A stretch of DNA of 64,000 bases from DASSUW01 sp963730535 (GCA_963730535.1 CAVSRU010000012.1:124001-188000); one strand, 5' to 3'; counted from the stretch's first letter, positions 1 through 9,768 are shown. Made by a program: numbers and translations. Notes: generated by a model from the letters alone, not told the origin.

Positions 1-1484
1 TACTCCCCCAGCCGCAGCTCGCGGATGATCTGGATCCGCTCCAGCGTGTCGACCTCCGAGTGCAGGTAGCGGACCTTGAAGCCCATCTCGAGCAGGTAGT
101 CCGTCAGGTCCTCGCTCATCTTCTTGGTCAAGGTGGTGACGAGCACGCGCTCGTTGCGATCCCGCCGCTCGCGGATCTCGCGCATCAGGTCGTCGATCTG
201 GTTGCGCGTCTCCCGCACCTCGACCGCGGGGTCGACGATCCCGGTCGGCCGCACGATCTGCTCGACGATCTCCGCGGAGTGCTCGCGCTCGTACGGGCCC
301 GGCGTCGCCGACACGAACACGAGCTGGGGCGAGATCGAGAGGAACTCGGCGAACGTCTGCGGCCGGTTGTCGAGCGCGCTCGGGAGCCGGAACCCGTAGT
401 CGACCAGCGTCGTCTTGCGCGAGCGGTCGCCCTCGTACATGGCGCCGAGCTGCGGCACGGTCTGGTGCGACTCGTCGATGAAGCAGACGAAGTCCTCGGG
501 GAAGTAGTCGATCAGGCAGTACGGGCGCGCGCCCGGGGGCCGGCCGTCGAGGATCCGGGAGTAGTTCTCGATCCCGGAGCAGAACCCGACCTCGCGCAGC
601 ATCTCCATGTCGTACTGCGTGCGCTGGCGCAAGCGGTGCGACTCGAGCAGCTTGCCCTCGGCCTCCAGCTCCGCCGTGCGGTGGTTGAGCTCACGGCCGA
701 TCTCCTCGACCGCGCGCTCCATCGTGCCCTCCTTGACGTTGTAGTGCGTCGCAGGCCAGATGGCGACGTGCTCGAGGTCGTCGACGATCAGCTCGCCCGT
801 CAGCGGGTCGAAGTGCTGCAGCCGCTCGATCTCGTCACCGAACAGGAGCGCCCGGAACGCGGTCTCGGCGTACGCGGGGAAGACCTCCAGCGTGTCCCCC
901 CGCACGCGGAACGTCCCGCGGCCGAGCGCCGTGTCGTTCCGGTTGTACTGGAGGTAGACCAGCTTGCGCAGGAGCTCGTCCCGGTTGACCTCCCCGCCTT
1001 TGAGCAGGATCTGGCAGTTGTCGTTGTACGTGTCCGGCGAGCCGAGGCCGAAGATCGCGGACACCGAGGCGACGATCACGACGTCCCGCCGGGCGAACAG
1101 CGCCGCCGTCGCCGCGTGGCGCAGGCGGTCGATCTCCTGGTTGATCGCCGAGTCCTTCTCGATGTAGAGGTCCTTGCTCGGGACGTAGGCCTCGGGCTGG
1201 TAGTAGTCGTAGTACGACACGAAGTACTCGACCGCGTTCTGCGGGAAGTACGTGCGGAACTCGTTGCAGAGCTGCGCCGCCAGCGTCTTGTTGTGGGCGA
1301 GGACGAGCGCGGGCCGCTGGAGGCGCTCGATCGTCGCCGCCATGGTCATCGTCTTGCCGGTGCCGGTGGCGCCCAGCAGCGTGATCCCCCGGGCGCCCGA
1401 TTCGACGCCGTCGACGAGGCCGTCGACGGCCTTCGGCTGGTCGGCGGTCGGCGAGTAGACGGCGTCGAGCTTGAAGGGCGGCAT
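1..1484 (-). CDS. uvrB: UvrABC excinuclease subunit B (N-terminal part, cut by window edge)
   Basis: Damage-verification helicase subunit of nucleotide excision repair, loaded by UvrA and handing the lesion to UvrC. About 494 codons are present; the C-terminal part lies beyond base 1. Seen: ATG at 1484 giving MPPFKLDA, the Walker A motif GATGTGKT at residues 38-45, the DNA-clamping beta-hairpin stretch YYDYYQPEAY, and the Walker B-like FIDESH. The start matches where the family normally begins, though no clear Shine-Dalgarno precedes it. The next gene upstream, a LacI regulator on the same strand, ends 31 bp away, so the two may be co-transcribed. Family identity is not in doubt. Confidence 0.97.
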   Translation of the reverse strand, partial: MPPFKLDAVYSPTADQPKAVDGLVDGVESGARGITLLGATGTGKTMTMAATIERLQRPALVLAHNKTLAAQLCNEFRTYFPQNAVEYFVSYYDYYQPEAYVPSKDLYIEKDSAINQEIDRLRHAATAALFARRDVVIVASVSAIFGLGSPDTYNDNCQILLKGGEVNRDELLRKLVYLQYNRNDTALGRGTFRVRGDTLEVFPAYAETAFRALLFGDEIERLQHFDPLTGELIVDDLEHVAIWPATHYNVKEGTMERAVEEIGRELNHRTAELEAEGKLLESHRLRQRTQYDMEMLREVGFCSGIENYSRILDGRPPGARPYCLIDYFPEDFVCFIDESHQTVPQLGAMYEGDRSRKTTLVDYGFRLPSALDNRPQTFAEFLSISPQLVFVSATPGPYEREHSAEIVEQIVRPTGIVDPAVEVRETRNQIDDLMREIRERRDRNERVLVTTLTKKMSEDLTDYLLEMGFKVRYLHSEVDTLERIQIIRELRLGE

Positions 1485-1515
1485 GGACCCATGAACGATA
1501 GAAGCCGGACCGGCG

Positions 1516-2577
1516 TCAAACGGGCGCGGGAGCGGTCGACGCGCGGACCACGAGCTCCGGCGGCGCCGGGACGAAGGTCGGCGGCTCCTCGCCCGAGATC
1601 GCGGCGACGAGCGTGGCGGCCGCGACCTCGCCGAAGTGCGTGTAGTCGATCCGCACGCTCGTCACCGGCGGGCCGGCGAGCGCGGCGAGCGGCGAGTCGT
1701 CGAAGCCGGTGACCGACAGGTCGCCGGGGACGTCGAGCCCGCGCTCGCGAGCCACGCCCAGCCCGGCGGCGGCGAGCACGTCGCTCGCGTACGCGATCGC
1801 CGTCGGCCGCTGCTCGAGCACGCGCGCCGTCGCGGCGGTGCCGGCGGGATCGGCGGGGTCGGCGTGCGCGACCGGCCCCGGCTCGAGGCCGGCGGCTTCC
1901 AACGTGACCCGGAAGACGTCCAGGCGCGCCTGCACGAACTCGTAGCCCTCGAAGCCGCCGACGAAGCCGACGCGCCGGTGGCCGAGCCCGATCAGGTGCT
2001 CGACCGCCGCCGCCATGCCCCGCGCGTGCTCGGTCTCCACGAACGGGAAGGGGCACGGCGAGACCGGGTGGCCGGCGACGACGACCGGGAGACCGGCGGC
2101 CGCGAGCAGGTCGAACCGCGGGTCGTCGAGCTCGACGTCGCAGAGGAGAAAGCCGTCGACCCTCCCCGACGCCGCCAGGCGGGTGTACGCGCCGAGATCG
2201 ACCGGCTCGGCGGTGTCGATCACCCGCAGCAGGAGCGCGTTGTCGGTCCGGGCCAGCGCCCGCTCCACGCCCGCCAGGAACCGCAGGAAGAACGGGTCGA
2301 CCTCGAGCTGGGCGACCGGCCGCGCCAGCAGCAGTCCGATCGCCCGCGCGCGCGCCTCCGTGAGGGCGCGCGCGTGAGCACTGGGCCGCCAGCCCAGCTC
2401 CTCGGCCGCCCGCAAGATCCGCGCGCGGGTCTCCTCCGCCACCCCCGGGCGGTTGTTCATGGCGAACGACACGGCGGCCGACGACACGCCGGCGCGGGCG
2501 GCGACGTCGTCGATCGTCAGCCGTCGCGGGCGCGGCCGGGACGCGTCTCGTGCGTCGGAATCGCTTGCTCCGGGCAT
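1516..2577 (-). CDS. LacI-family transcriptional regulator
   Basis: 353-residue LacI/GalR-type repressor. The N-terminal helix-turn-helix (LTIDDVAARAGVSSAAVS, about residues 19-36) is followed by the hinge helix region and a periplasmic-binding-protein-like sugar sensor; the C-terminal part has the family motif GDLSVTGFDDSPLA. It is divergent from a secreted glycosidase gene with 61 bp between the start codons, and a perfect 14-bp palindrome sits in that gap (separate entry). It most likely controls that gene and itself in response to an alpha-glucoside. The inducer cannot be read from the sequence. Confidence 0.93.
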   Translation of the reverse strand: MPGASDSDARDASRPRPRRLTIDDVAARAGVSSAAVSFAMNNRPGVAEETRARILRAAEELGWRPSAHARALTEARARAIGLLLARPVAQLEVDPFFLRFLAGVERALARTDNALLLRVIDTAEPVDLGAYTRLAASGRVDGFLLCDVELDDPRFDLLAAAGLPVVVAGHPVSPCPFPFVETEHARGMAAAVEHLIGLGHRRVGFVGGFEGYEFVQARLDVFRVTLEAAGLEPGPVAHADPADPAGTAATARVLEQRPTAIAYASDVLAAAGLGVARERGLDVPGDLSVTGFDDSPLAALAGPPVTSVRIDYTHFGEVAAATLVAAISGEEPPTFVPAPPELVVRASTAPAPV

Positions 2578-2592
2578 GACTTCGTGTATGGT
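2565..2592 (+). promoter_or_regulatory. Candidate promoter of the secreted glycosidase gene
   Basis: TTGCTC (2565-2570) and TATGGT (2587-2592) are spaced by 16 bp and resemble -35 and -10 elements. They lie 12 bp upstream of the operator palindrome at 2605, so a bound repressor would cover the transcription start. The -35 lies within the first codons of the divergent lacI gene. Assigned from motif resemblance and position only. Confidence 0.4.
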
Positions 2593-2604
2593 GCCACATG
2601 GCAG

Positions 2605-2618
2605 CTAAAGCGCTTTAG
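2605..2618. promoter_or_regulatory. LacI-type operator palindrome
   Basis: CTAAAGCGCTTTAG is a perfect 14-bp palindrome with the central CG typical of LacI-family operators. It lies between the divergent lacI gene and the glycosidase gene and just downstream of a candidate -10 element. The natural reading is that the adjacent LacI protein represses both directions from here. Confidence 0.7.
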
Positions 2619-2638
2619 TAATCCGGGAGGGGAGAACC

Positions 2639-5241
2639 TTGCGCACACGAACACGTGCCGTTGCTTGGGGAGTGGGGCTGGCCGCCTTGTTGGCGCCGTC
2701 AGCAGCCGCCGCCGCGCCCGAGCTGTCCATCGCCGACCGGCTCCAGGACCGCCGGTACGCCGCCGCAGGCGAGCGGGCGCGGATCATCGGCTTCGAGGAC
2801 GGTCGCTTCTACGCGAACGGCTGGCACATCGCCGGCGAGATGGGCGGCATCTGGAGCGAGCCGATCAAGCTCGTCGACGGCGTCTGGTTCGGCATCGACG
2901 ACCAGTGGGTCGGCCAGGCCACGAACTTCACGAGCGGCTGGGGCTACGTCCGGTTCGACCTCCCGACCACCGGAGGTCTGCAGCTCGAGCGGACCGACTT
3001 CGCGCCCGACGGGCGCCGTGGCGCGCTGATCGGCCTGAAGATGACGAACCCGAGCGGCTCCGCGCGCACCGTCACGGTCAAGGTCGACGCCCACTCCGAG
3101 CTGCTCGCCGAATACCCGTGGAGCTTCGGCAACACGCCGCACGCGAGCGACCAGCTGCCCGACACGGCGACGGTGGAGGACGGGGCCCTGCGCTTCCGCG
3201 AGCAGGGCACCCTTCCGCATCCGAACGCGACGCCGCACGACTACGCCGCGTACGTGGCCTCCGACCGCCGGCCCTCCGCAGCCGAGGTCAACACCGCGGC
3301 CAACGGGCACCGCGGCCCGCAGGGCACCAACGTCTGCATCGCCGACGAGCTGCCGAGCGCCTGCGACGACGGACCCTTCGGGAAGGGTGCCGGCGGCCAG
3401 CTCCGCTACCGCGTGACCGTCGGGGTGCGCGACAGCGAGACGCTGTGGATCGCGGTGATGGGCTCCGACAAGGGCCCCGGCGACGCGCGCGCCGAGCTTC
3501 GCGCGGCGTTGAAGAAGCCTTCACGCCAGCTCGCGGCCAAGATCGACGCCCGTAAGCGCTGGGGCGCGATGACGCGACTCTCGCTGCCGGGCGACCGCCG
3601 GCTCCAGCGGGCCGTCGATTGGGGCAAGCAGAACGTGCTCGACCTCACGCGCTCCGCCGAGGACCTGCAGATCCGCTGGCTCGACCAGGGCAACGAGTAC
3701 ACGGCGCCGCTGGGCACCGTGGACCACGCCCGCTGGGTCGGCGCCGGCTATCCGGACTACCCGTGGATGTTCGCCACCGACGGCGAGTACACGGCGTTCG
3801 CCAGCGTCGCCATGGGCCAGTTCGAGGCGATCAAGGACCACCTGACCGGCCTGCGCGACGTGTCGGAGATCCTCAACGGCGGGTCGGGCATCGTCACGCA
3901 CGAGGTGATCTCTGAGGGTTCGAACTGGTTCGGCAAGGACTCGATCAAGATCGACCCCACAACCGGCGAACGCGTTACGACTTCAACACCGACGAGACGG
4001 TCAAGTACCCGAGCGCCGTCGCCCTGATCTGGCGCTGGACCGGCGACGACCGGTTCCGCGACGAGCTGTACGACTTCACGGTCCGCGGGATGCGCGCCGT
4101 GGTCGACCGGCTCGACGAGGACGACGACGGCTGGCCCGAGGGCTCCGGCAACGTGGAGCGCACGGGCATGGGTGTCGAGAAGCTCGACAACTCCGTCTAC
4201 CTGATCCGCGGGCTCTACGACCTCGCGGACCTCGCCCGGTCCAAGGGTGACGCCGCCACTCGCAGCTGGGCGGCCGGCCTCGCCCGCGGGCTGCACCAGC
4301 GGTTCGAGGACGCCTGGTGGTATCCGCTGCCGCCGCCCGACGGGCCGCAGTACGCCGACTCGATCGACGACCCGCCCCTCGGCGGCGACAACAACAAGCA
4401 GCAGGACAAGCACTGGATCGGCGTGACGCCGATGGAGGCCGAGCTCACCATCGGCGGGAAGGCGGTGCCGGGCCTGGCCACCTTCGACCACGGCAACCAG
4501 GCGCTGTCGCTGCGCGAGACCGACTGCTACAGCGGCCAGCGGCCCTACAACCTCGGCCTGTTCCACACGGGCTGCGGCGGTGGATCCGACGGCCTCGGCG
4601 AGCGGACGATCTTCGGGCTCAACACGGCGATCCAGGCGGTCGGCGAGGGCAACTACGGCCGCCTCGGGCCGGGACAGCAGCAGCGCTACACCGACGCCGA
4701 GGCCGAGCCGATGTTCGGCCAGCCCTACACGGGTGGCACGCCGGACGAGCAGCCCGGCTCGCTGCCCGAGATCCTGCCGTCGCCGGACTTCGAGAGGCCC
4801 GGCGATCGCGACGCCAACATCGAGCGCTGCTGGAGCTGCCGCGCGATGTTCGTGCAGGCCTGGGGGCACTACGGGACCGTGTGGCCCGTCGTGCACCAGC
4901 AGCTGGGCGTGCGGCCGGACATGGGGCGCGATCGGGTCGAGGTCGTGCCGCAGCTGCCGTCGTCGTCGCCGATCGCGGGCAAGAACATCAGGTTGGGCAA
5001 GGGCTCGCTCGACGTGGCCGCCGCGCGCTCCGGCGACCGCTACATCACCAAGGTCGACGGCCACAAGCTCGGGCTGCGCCGCCTTCGGATCGGTCACACG
5101 CTGCCGCGTGGGTCGCAGGTCAGCTCGGTGAAGCTCGACGGCCGTCGCGTGCACTGGCGCGAGCGGGAGACCAACCGCGGGCTCGAGGTCAGCGTGCGGG
5201 CCTCCGGCGACGACCACAGGCTGGTGGTCACGACGCGCTAG
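2639..5241 (+). CDS. Secreted six-hairpin glycosidase, amylo-alpha-1,6-glucosidase/GH63-like (frameshifted near 3968)
   Basis: Start is TTG at 2639, chosen because GGGAGGGGAG (2625-2634) sits 4 bp upstream and the next residues form a Sec signal peptide (MRTRTRAVAWGVGLAALLAP, cleavage near AAAA/APEL at about residue 25). The mature protein has an N-terminal beta-sandwich-like part, then an (alpha/alpha)6-barrel-like region with aromatic/acidic motifs such as YPWMFATDGEYT and DDDGWPEGSGNVERTG. Reading leaves frame near 3968: the upstream frame ends at 4027, while the homologous continuation (RYDFNTDETVKYPSAV) is in another frame and runs to 5241. Restoring one A in the GGCGAACG stretch gives one 867-residue protein. 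Substrate is inferred as an alpha-glucan or alpha-glucoside from the neighbouring genes. Whether it is a pseudogene or a sequencing error cannot be decided here. Confidence 0.8.
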
Positions 5242-5267
5242 CCCACCGGGACGTAGCGTTCGGGTCG

Positions 5268-6962
5268 ATGTCCCCCGACCCGAACGCCGTCCCGTGGTGG
5301 ACGACCGCCGTCGTCTACCAGATCTATCCGCGCAGCTTCGCCGACTCCGACGGTAACGGGGTCGGCGACCTCGCGGGCATCACGAGCCGGCTCGACCACC
5401 TCGCGCGGCTCGGCGTCGACGTGGTCTGGCTCTCGCCCGTCTACCCGTCCCCGCAGGACGACGCCGGCTACGACATCAGCGACTACCAGGACATCGACCC
5501 GACGTTCGGGACGCTGGAGGACTTCGACGCGCTGCTCGACGCCGTGCACGACCGCGGCATGAAGCTCGTGATGGACCTGGTCGTCAACCACACGTCGGAC
5601 GAGCATCCCTGGTTCGTCGAGTCGCGCTCGAGCCGCGACAACCCGAAGCGAGACTGGTACTGGTGGCGGCCGGCCCGCGCCGGCATGGAGCCCGGCGAGC
5701 CGGGAGCCGAGCCGACCAACTGGCACTCGTTCTTCTCCGGGCCCGCGTGGGAGCTCGACGAGGCGAGCGGCGAGTACTACCTGCACCTCTTCTCGCGCAA
5801 GCAGCCCGACCTCAACTGGGAGAAGCCCGAGGTCCGCGAAGCCATCTATTCGATGATGCGCTGGTGGCTCGACCGCGGAGTCGACGGCTTCCGCATGGAC
5901 GTCATCAACATGATCTCCAAGGACACCGCGCTGCCCGACGGCCGCGTGCTCGACGGCCCGTACGGCGACGGCTCGCCGCACTTCCTCTGCGGCCCGCGGA
6001 TCCACGAGTTCCTCCAGGAGATGCACCGTGAGGTCTTCGCCGGCAGGGATGACCGCCTGCTGACGGTGGGAGAGATGCCGGGCGTGACCGTCGACGAGGC
6101 GCGGCTGTTCACCGACCCCGACCGCGGCGAGGTCGACATGGTCTTCCAGTTCGAACACGTCCAGCTCGACCAGGGAGCGAGCAAGTTCGACGTCCACCCG
6201 CTGCGGCTCGTCGACCTCAAGACGTCGCTCAACCGCTGGCAGGTGGGGCTCGCGGACGGCGGCTGGAACAGCCTGTACTGGAACAACCACGACCAGCCGC
6301 GGGTGGTCTCGCGCTTCGGCGACGACGGCGAGCACCGCGTGACGGCCGCGAAGATGCTCGGCACGGTCCTGCACCTGCACCGCGGCACGCCGTACGTCTA
6401 CCAGGGCGAGGAGCTGGGGATGACGAACGCCCCGCTCAAGCGGCTCGAGGACTTCCGCGACATCGAGTCGCTCAACTACTACGCGCAGGCCGTGGCCCTC
6501 GGCGACCCGCCCGACCATGTGCTGGCCGCCCTGCGCGCGATGGGCCGCGACAACGCGCGCACGCCGATGCAGTGGGACGCGTCAGAGCACGCCGGCTTCA
6601 CGACCGGCACCCCGTGGCTCGCGGTCAACCCCAACCACAGCGAGATCAACGCCACGGCCGCGGCCGCGGACCCCGACTCGGTCTTCCACCACTACCGCCG
6701 CCTGATCGAGCTCCGCCACACCGAGCCGGTCGTCGCCCACGGCGACTTCCACATGCTGCTCCCGAACGACGAGCGGGTGTACGCGTTCACGCGGCGCCTG
6801 GACGACGTCGAGCTGCTCGTGCTCGGCAACTTCTCGGGCGACACGGTGACCGCGGAGGTCGACGAGTCCTGGGCGGGCGCCGAGGTGCTGATCGGCGAGG
6901 GCGCCGGCCTCACCCTCGGCCCCTGGGAGGGCCGGGTCCTCTCCCGTCCCACTCGTGCGTGA
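5268..6962 (+). CDS. GH13 alpha-glucosidase / oligo-1,6-glucosidase-like
   Basis: 564-residue glycoside hydrolase family 13 enzyme with no signal peptide, so cytoplasmic. All four GH13 regions are visible: DLVVNHTS (103-110), GFRMD with the nucleophile D211, GEM with acid/base E269, and NNHD with transition-state stabiliser D342. The overall pattern (YQIYPRSFADSDGNGVGDL near the N-terminus) is that of alpha-glucosidases, oligo-1,6-glucosidases and trehalose-6-phosphate hydrolases; which one cannot be settled. It starts 26 bp after the secreted glycosidase gene and is probably co-transcribed with it, and its 3' end overlaps the convergent debranching gene by 53 bp. Confidence 0.93.
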   Translation: MSPDPNAVPWWTTAVVYQIYPRSFADSDGNGVGDLAGITSRLDHLARLGVDVVWLSPVYPSPQDDAGYDISDYQDIDPTFGTLEDFDALLDAVHDRGMKLVMDLVVNHTSDEHPWFVESRSSRDNPKRDWYWWRPARAGMEPGEPGAEPTNWHSFFSGPAWELDEASGEYYLHLFSRKQPDLNWEKPEVREAIYSMMRWWLDRGVDGFRMDVINMISKDTALPDGRVLDGPYGDGSPHFLCGPRIHEFLQEMHREVFAGRDDRLLTVGEMPGVTVDEARLFTDPDRGEVDMVFQFEHVQLDQGASKFDVHPLRLVDLKTSLNRWQVGLADGGWNSLYWNNHDQPRVVSRFGDDGEHRVTAAKMLGTVLHLHRGTPYVYQGEELGMTNAPLKRLEDFRDIESLNYYAQAVALGDPPDHVLAALRAMGRDNARTPMQWDASEHAGFTTGTPWLAVNPNHSEINATAAAADPDSVFHHYRRLIELRHTEPVVAHGDFHMLLPNDERVYAFTRRLDDVELLVLGNFSGDTVTAEVDESWAGAEVLIGEGAGLTLGPWEGRVLSRPTRA

Positions 6963-8100
6963 GCGCCCAGCGGGCGCCCGCCGTCCAGGCCTGCACGCGG
7001 TTGGAGAGCGCGACGGGCTCGACCTCGCCGGCGAGCGTGACCGCGTACAGCTCGGGCGCGCGGCCGAGGCGGTCGAGCGCCTCGAGCACGCCCGTGCGCA
7101 CGCGCTCGGCCGCCGCGGCGCGGCCCGCGGAGCGCAGGCCGCCGTAGCCCAGCCACGAGTCGAACGGCCAGATCGACCCGCGGTGGTAGGCGTGCGGTTC
7201 GAAGACGGGCGAGTCGCTGGAAAGCGTGCGCAGCCCGAAGTCCGTGAGGATGTCCGGCGCGGCGAGCCGGTCGGCGGCGGCCTCGTGCGCGTCCGGCTCG
7301 AGCGCGTCGGCCCACAGCAGCCAGCCGAGCTGCGAGCCCGCCCCGGGCACGGGCTGGTCTCCCGCCTCCACGGCCATCACGTCGGGCACGAAATCGCGCG
7401 AGAGCCGGGCCCGGAGCGCGTCCGCCCGCTCGAGCCATCCGCCGCTGGGGTCGAGGGCCGCGAGTGCGCGCAGGGCGGCGTGCGCGACGGCCTGCGAGTC
7501 CGTGTCGGCCAGCGGCGGCTCGGGCACGGTGCCGTCGGGCCGCAGGATCCCCGAGCCGCCCTCGGCCGGGTTCGACGGATCGAACGCGTCGCGCCAGCCG
7601 TGCTGCGTGATCGCCCCCCACTCGCCGGGTGCGTGCCGCACGAGGCCGGCGCCCTCGTCCAGCGCGCCCGCCAACCACGTGCCCGCCGCCCGCCACACCG
7701 GGTCGAGCTCGGCGACGAGCGCGGCGTCACCCGTCGCGGCGAGGACGACGAGGAACCACGACGTGGCGTCGGCGGTCCCGTAGTAGGCGAAGGGCCCGTC
7801 GACCGGCCAGCCGGCGGCCACGATCGGCGGGGGAGCGGCGGCGCGGAACTCGTGGCCGATCTTGCCCGGCGCCTCGAGCGTGCCCGGGTGCTCGCGGCGC
7901 CCCTGGCGGGCGGCGAGAGCGCGCAGCGTGGCCCGCGCGACGTCCGGGCGAGCGGGCAGGACCTGGAGCGCGGTGATCAGCGAGTCGCGCCCGAACAGCG
8001 CGTGGAAGCGCCCGGGATCGCCGGGCTCCACGGGCGGAGTCGACGCGTACGGCCAGCCCTCGTCCGAGAGCAGGGGATCGAGATCGGCGACCTCACCCAT
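6910..8100 (-). CDS. Amylo-alpha-1,6-glucosidase (glycogen-debranching C-domain family)
   Basis: 396-residue (alpha/alpha)6-barrel protein of the glycogen-debranching enzyme C-terminal family, the part that hydrolyses alpha-1,6-linked glucose. Family motifs: FHALFGRDSLITALQVLP near the N-terminus and EPHAYHRGSIWPFDSWLGYG in the C-terminal third. ATG at 8100 is preferred because it overlaps the end of the upstream GH13 gene by only 8 bp; an ATG at 8118 would add six residues. The 3' end runs 53 bp into the convergent alpha-glucosidase gene. It probably works on intracellular oligosaccharides with the two GH13 enzymes. Confidence 0.88.
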   Translation of the reverse strand: MGEVADLDPLLSDEGWPYASTPPVEPGDPGRFHALFGRDSLITALQVLPARPDVARATLRALAARQGRREHPGTLEAPGKIGHEFRAAAPPPIVAAGWPVDGPFAYYGTADATSWFLVVLAATGDAALVAELDPVWRAAGTWLAGALDEGAGLVRHAPGEWGAITQHGWRDAFDPSNPAEGGSGILRPDGTVPEPPLADTDSQAVAHAALRALAALDPSGGWLERADALRARLSRDFVPDVMAVEAGDQPVPGAGSQLGWLLWADALEPDAHEAAADRLAAPDILTDFGLRTLSSDSPVFEPHAYHRGSIWPFDSWLGYGGLRSAGRAAAAERVRTGVLEALDRLGRAPELYAVTLAGEVEPVALSNRVQAWTAGARWALTHEWDGRGPGPPRGRG

Positions 8101-9664
8101 CGAGCGCGATGATGGCACCCGTCCACGGCGCCAGGTCGAGCGGGCCCTCGACCCGCTCGCCGGCGCGCCCGCGCTCGGTCGCCAGCAGCAGCGTCCCGCC
8201 GACGCCCTCGACCTCCACCGGCGCGTCCGACAGGTTGAGCGCCACCGCGGTGTTCTCGCCGCGCCGCCAGGCCCACGCGCCGCCGGGCGCCGGAAGCGTC
8301 GCGTACGCCCCGTCGCGCAGGTCCGCCCGCTCGCGACGCAGCGCGATCAGGTCGCGCACGAGGTGGAGCACCGACTCCGGGTCCGCCCGCTGGGCGTCCA
8401 CGTTGTGCGCGGCGGCGTCGCCGATCGGCAGCCAGCTGCTGCCGTTCGCGGTGAATCCCGCGCCGGGCCCGGCGCTCCACTGCATCGGCGTGCGGCACTC
8501 GTCGCGGTTGCGGCTCGGGTCGCCGGTGCGGTGCGGCACCGGGTCGAGCGCGAGCGCGGGGTCGAGCGGCACGTCCGGCATCCCGATCTCGTCGCCGTAG
8601 TACAGGAACGCCGTCCCGCGCAGGCCGAGGAGCATGAGCAGCGCGGCGCGCGTCTTGGCCTCGTCACCGCCCGCCCAGCGCGTCACCAGCCGCCCGGCGT
8701 CGTGGTTCGAGCCCGTCCACACCGGCCAGGCGCCCGCGGGCAGCTTGGCCTCGATCGCCTCGACGATCGAGCGCATCTGCCTCGCGTCGAGCTCTGCATG
8801 CACGAACAGGAAGTTGAAGGCCAGGTGCAGCTCGTCCTCGCCGGTCCCGTAGTAGGGGATCAGCTGGTCGACGTCGAGCACGTAGGTCTCCCCCACGAGG
8901 ATGCGCCCGTCCGTGGACAGCGACCGCCAGCGCCGGAGGACGTCGTGCACCTCAGGCCGGTTCATGGAGAACACCTGCCGCGTGCCGCGCTCGCGCACCT
9001 TGGGATGGTCGTCCTCCGTGGCCGCGGGGTCGTCGCGCAGCTCGCGGTCCTTGACGATCGCGTGGCAGACGTCGATCCGGAAGCCGGCCACCCCGCGGTC
9101 GAACCAGAAGCGCAGCACGTCGTCGAACGCCTCGCGGACCTCCGGGTTCCACCAGTTGAGGTCCGGCTGCGTCGGGAGGAAGTTGTTCAGGAAGTACTGG
9201 CCCGAGGCCTCGTCGAGCGTCCACGCCGAGCCGCCGAAGTTCGAGAGCCAGTTGTTCGGCGGGCCGCCGCCGGCCGCCGGGTCGCCCCACACGTAGAAGT
9301 CGCGGTAGCGGGCGTCGGGGCCGCTGAGCGCGTCGCGGAACCACGGGTGACGGTCGCTCGTGTGGTTCGGGACGAGGTCGAGCAGGACGCGGATCCCGCG
9401 CCGCCCGGCCTCCTCGATCAGCTCGTCGAGGTCCTCCAGCGTGCCCAGCTCGGGATGGACGCTGCAGTAGTCGGAGACGTCGTAGCCCCAGTCGTCGTTG
9501 GGCGACGGCATCGTCGGGTTGAGCCAGATGCCGTCGACGCCGAGCCACTCGAGGTGGTCGAGGCGACCGGTTATGCCCCGCAGGTCGCCGATCCCGTCGC
9601 CGTCGGAATCGGCGTAGGAGCGGGGATAGATCTGGTACAGGACGCCGTCCTTCCACCACGACAT
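8093..9664 (-). CDS. GH13 alpha-glucosidase
   Basis: 523-residue GH13 enzyme starting MSWWKDGVLYQIYPRSYAD. Catalytic signature: DLVPNHTS (96-103), GFRID with nucleophile D198, VGET with acid/base E259, SNHD with D322. The region-IV sequence (GSNHDAGRL) and the active-site surroundings differ from those of the other GH13 protein in this cluster, so the two probably have different linkage or chain-length preferences. It is divergent from the second lacI gene, with a 104-bp gap containing two inverted repeats, and its 3' end overlaps the debranching gene by 8 bp. Confidence 0.93.
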   Translation of the reverse strand: MSWWKDGVLYQIYPRSYADSDGDGIGDLRGITGRLDHLEWLGVDGIWLNPTMPSPNDDWGYDVSDYCSVHPELGTLEDLDELIEEAGRRGIRVLLDLVPNHTSDRHPWFRDALSGPDARYRDFYVWGDPAAGGGPPNNWLSNFGGSAWTLDEASGQYFLNNFLPTQPDLNWWNPEVREAFDDVLRFWFDRGVAGFRIDVCHAIVKDRELRDDPAATEDDHPKVRERGTRQVFSMNRPEVHDVLRRWRSLSTDGRILVGETYVLDVDQLIPYYGTGEDELHLAFNFLFVHAELDARQMRSIVEAIEAKLPAGAWPVWTGSNHDAGRLVTRWAGGDEAKTRAALLMLLGLRGTAFLYYGDEIGMPDVPLDPALALDPVPHRTGDPSRNRDECRTPMQWSAGPGAGFTANGSSWLPIGDAAAHNVDAQRADPESVLHLVRDLIALRRERADLRDGAYATLPAPGGAWAWRRGENTAVALNLSDAPVEVEGVGGTLLLATERGRAGERVEGPLDLAPWTGAIIALDG

Positions 9665-9697
9665 GGCGTCGCAGGATACGAACTGCCATGTAGGCTG

Positions 9698-9710
9698 CCG
9701 TCATTGACGG
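9698..9710. promoter_or_regulatory. Inverted repeat in the divergent GH13/lacI gap
   Basis: CCGTCATTGACGG is a perfect palindrome around a central T, 34 bp upstream of the GH13 start on the minus strand. It may be an operator or part of a promoter; nothing in the sequence ties it to a particular regulator. Confidence 0.35.
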
Positions 9711-9731
9711 ACAGGGTCCGTAGTGGTTCGA

Positions 9732-9745
9732 TGGAATCGGTTCCA
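9732..9745. promoter_or_regulatory. Candidate LacI-type operator upstream of the second lacI gene
   Basis: TGGAATCGGTTCCA has 5-bp inverted arms (TGGAA/TTCCA) around TCGG, and sits about 25 bp upstream of the second LacI gene. Position and size fit autoregulation by a LacI-family protein; the sequence differs from the AAAGCGCTTT operator at 2605, suggesting separate specificities for the two regulators. Confidence 0.45.
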
Positions 9746-9768
9746 CGGAGGAGAGGTCGAGTCGGGCG

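Noticed and set aside
60..1712. Long plus-strand open frame across uvrB and the first lacI
   Set aside because: Arg/Val/Leu-rich composition typical of the antisense of high-GC genes, no recognisable domain, and it covers two well-supported minus-strand genes.
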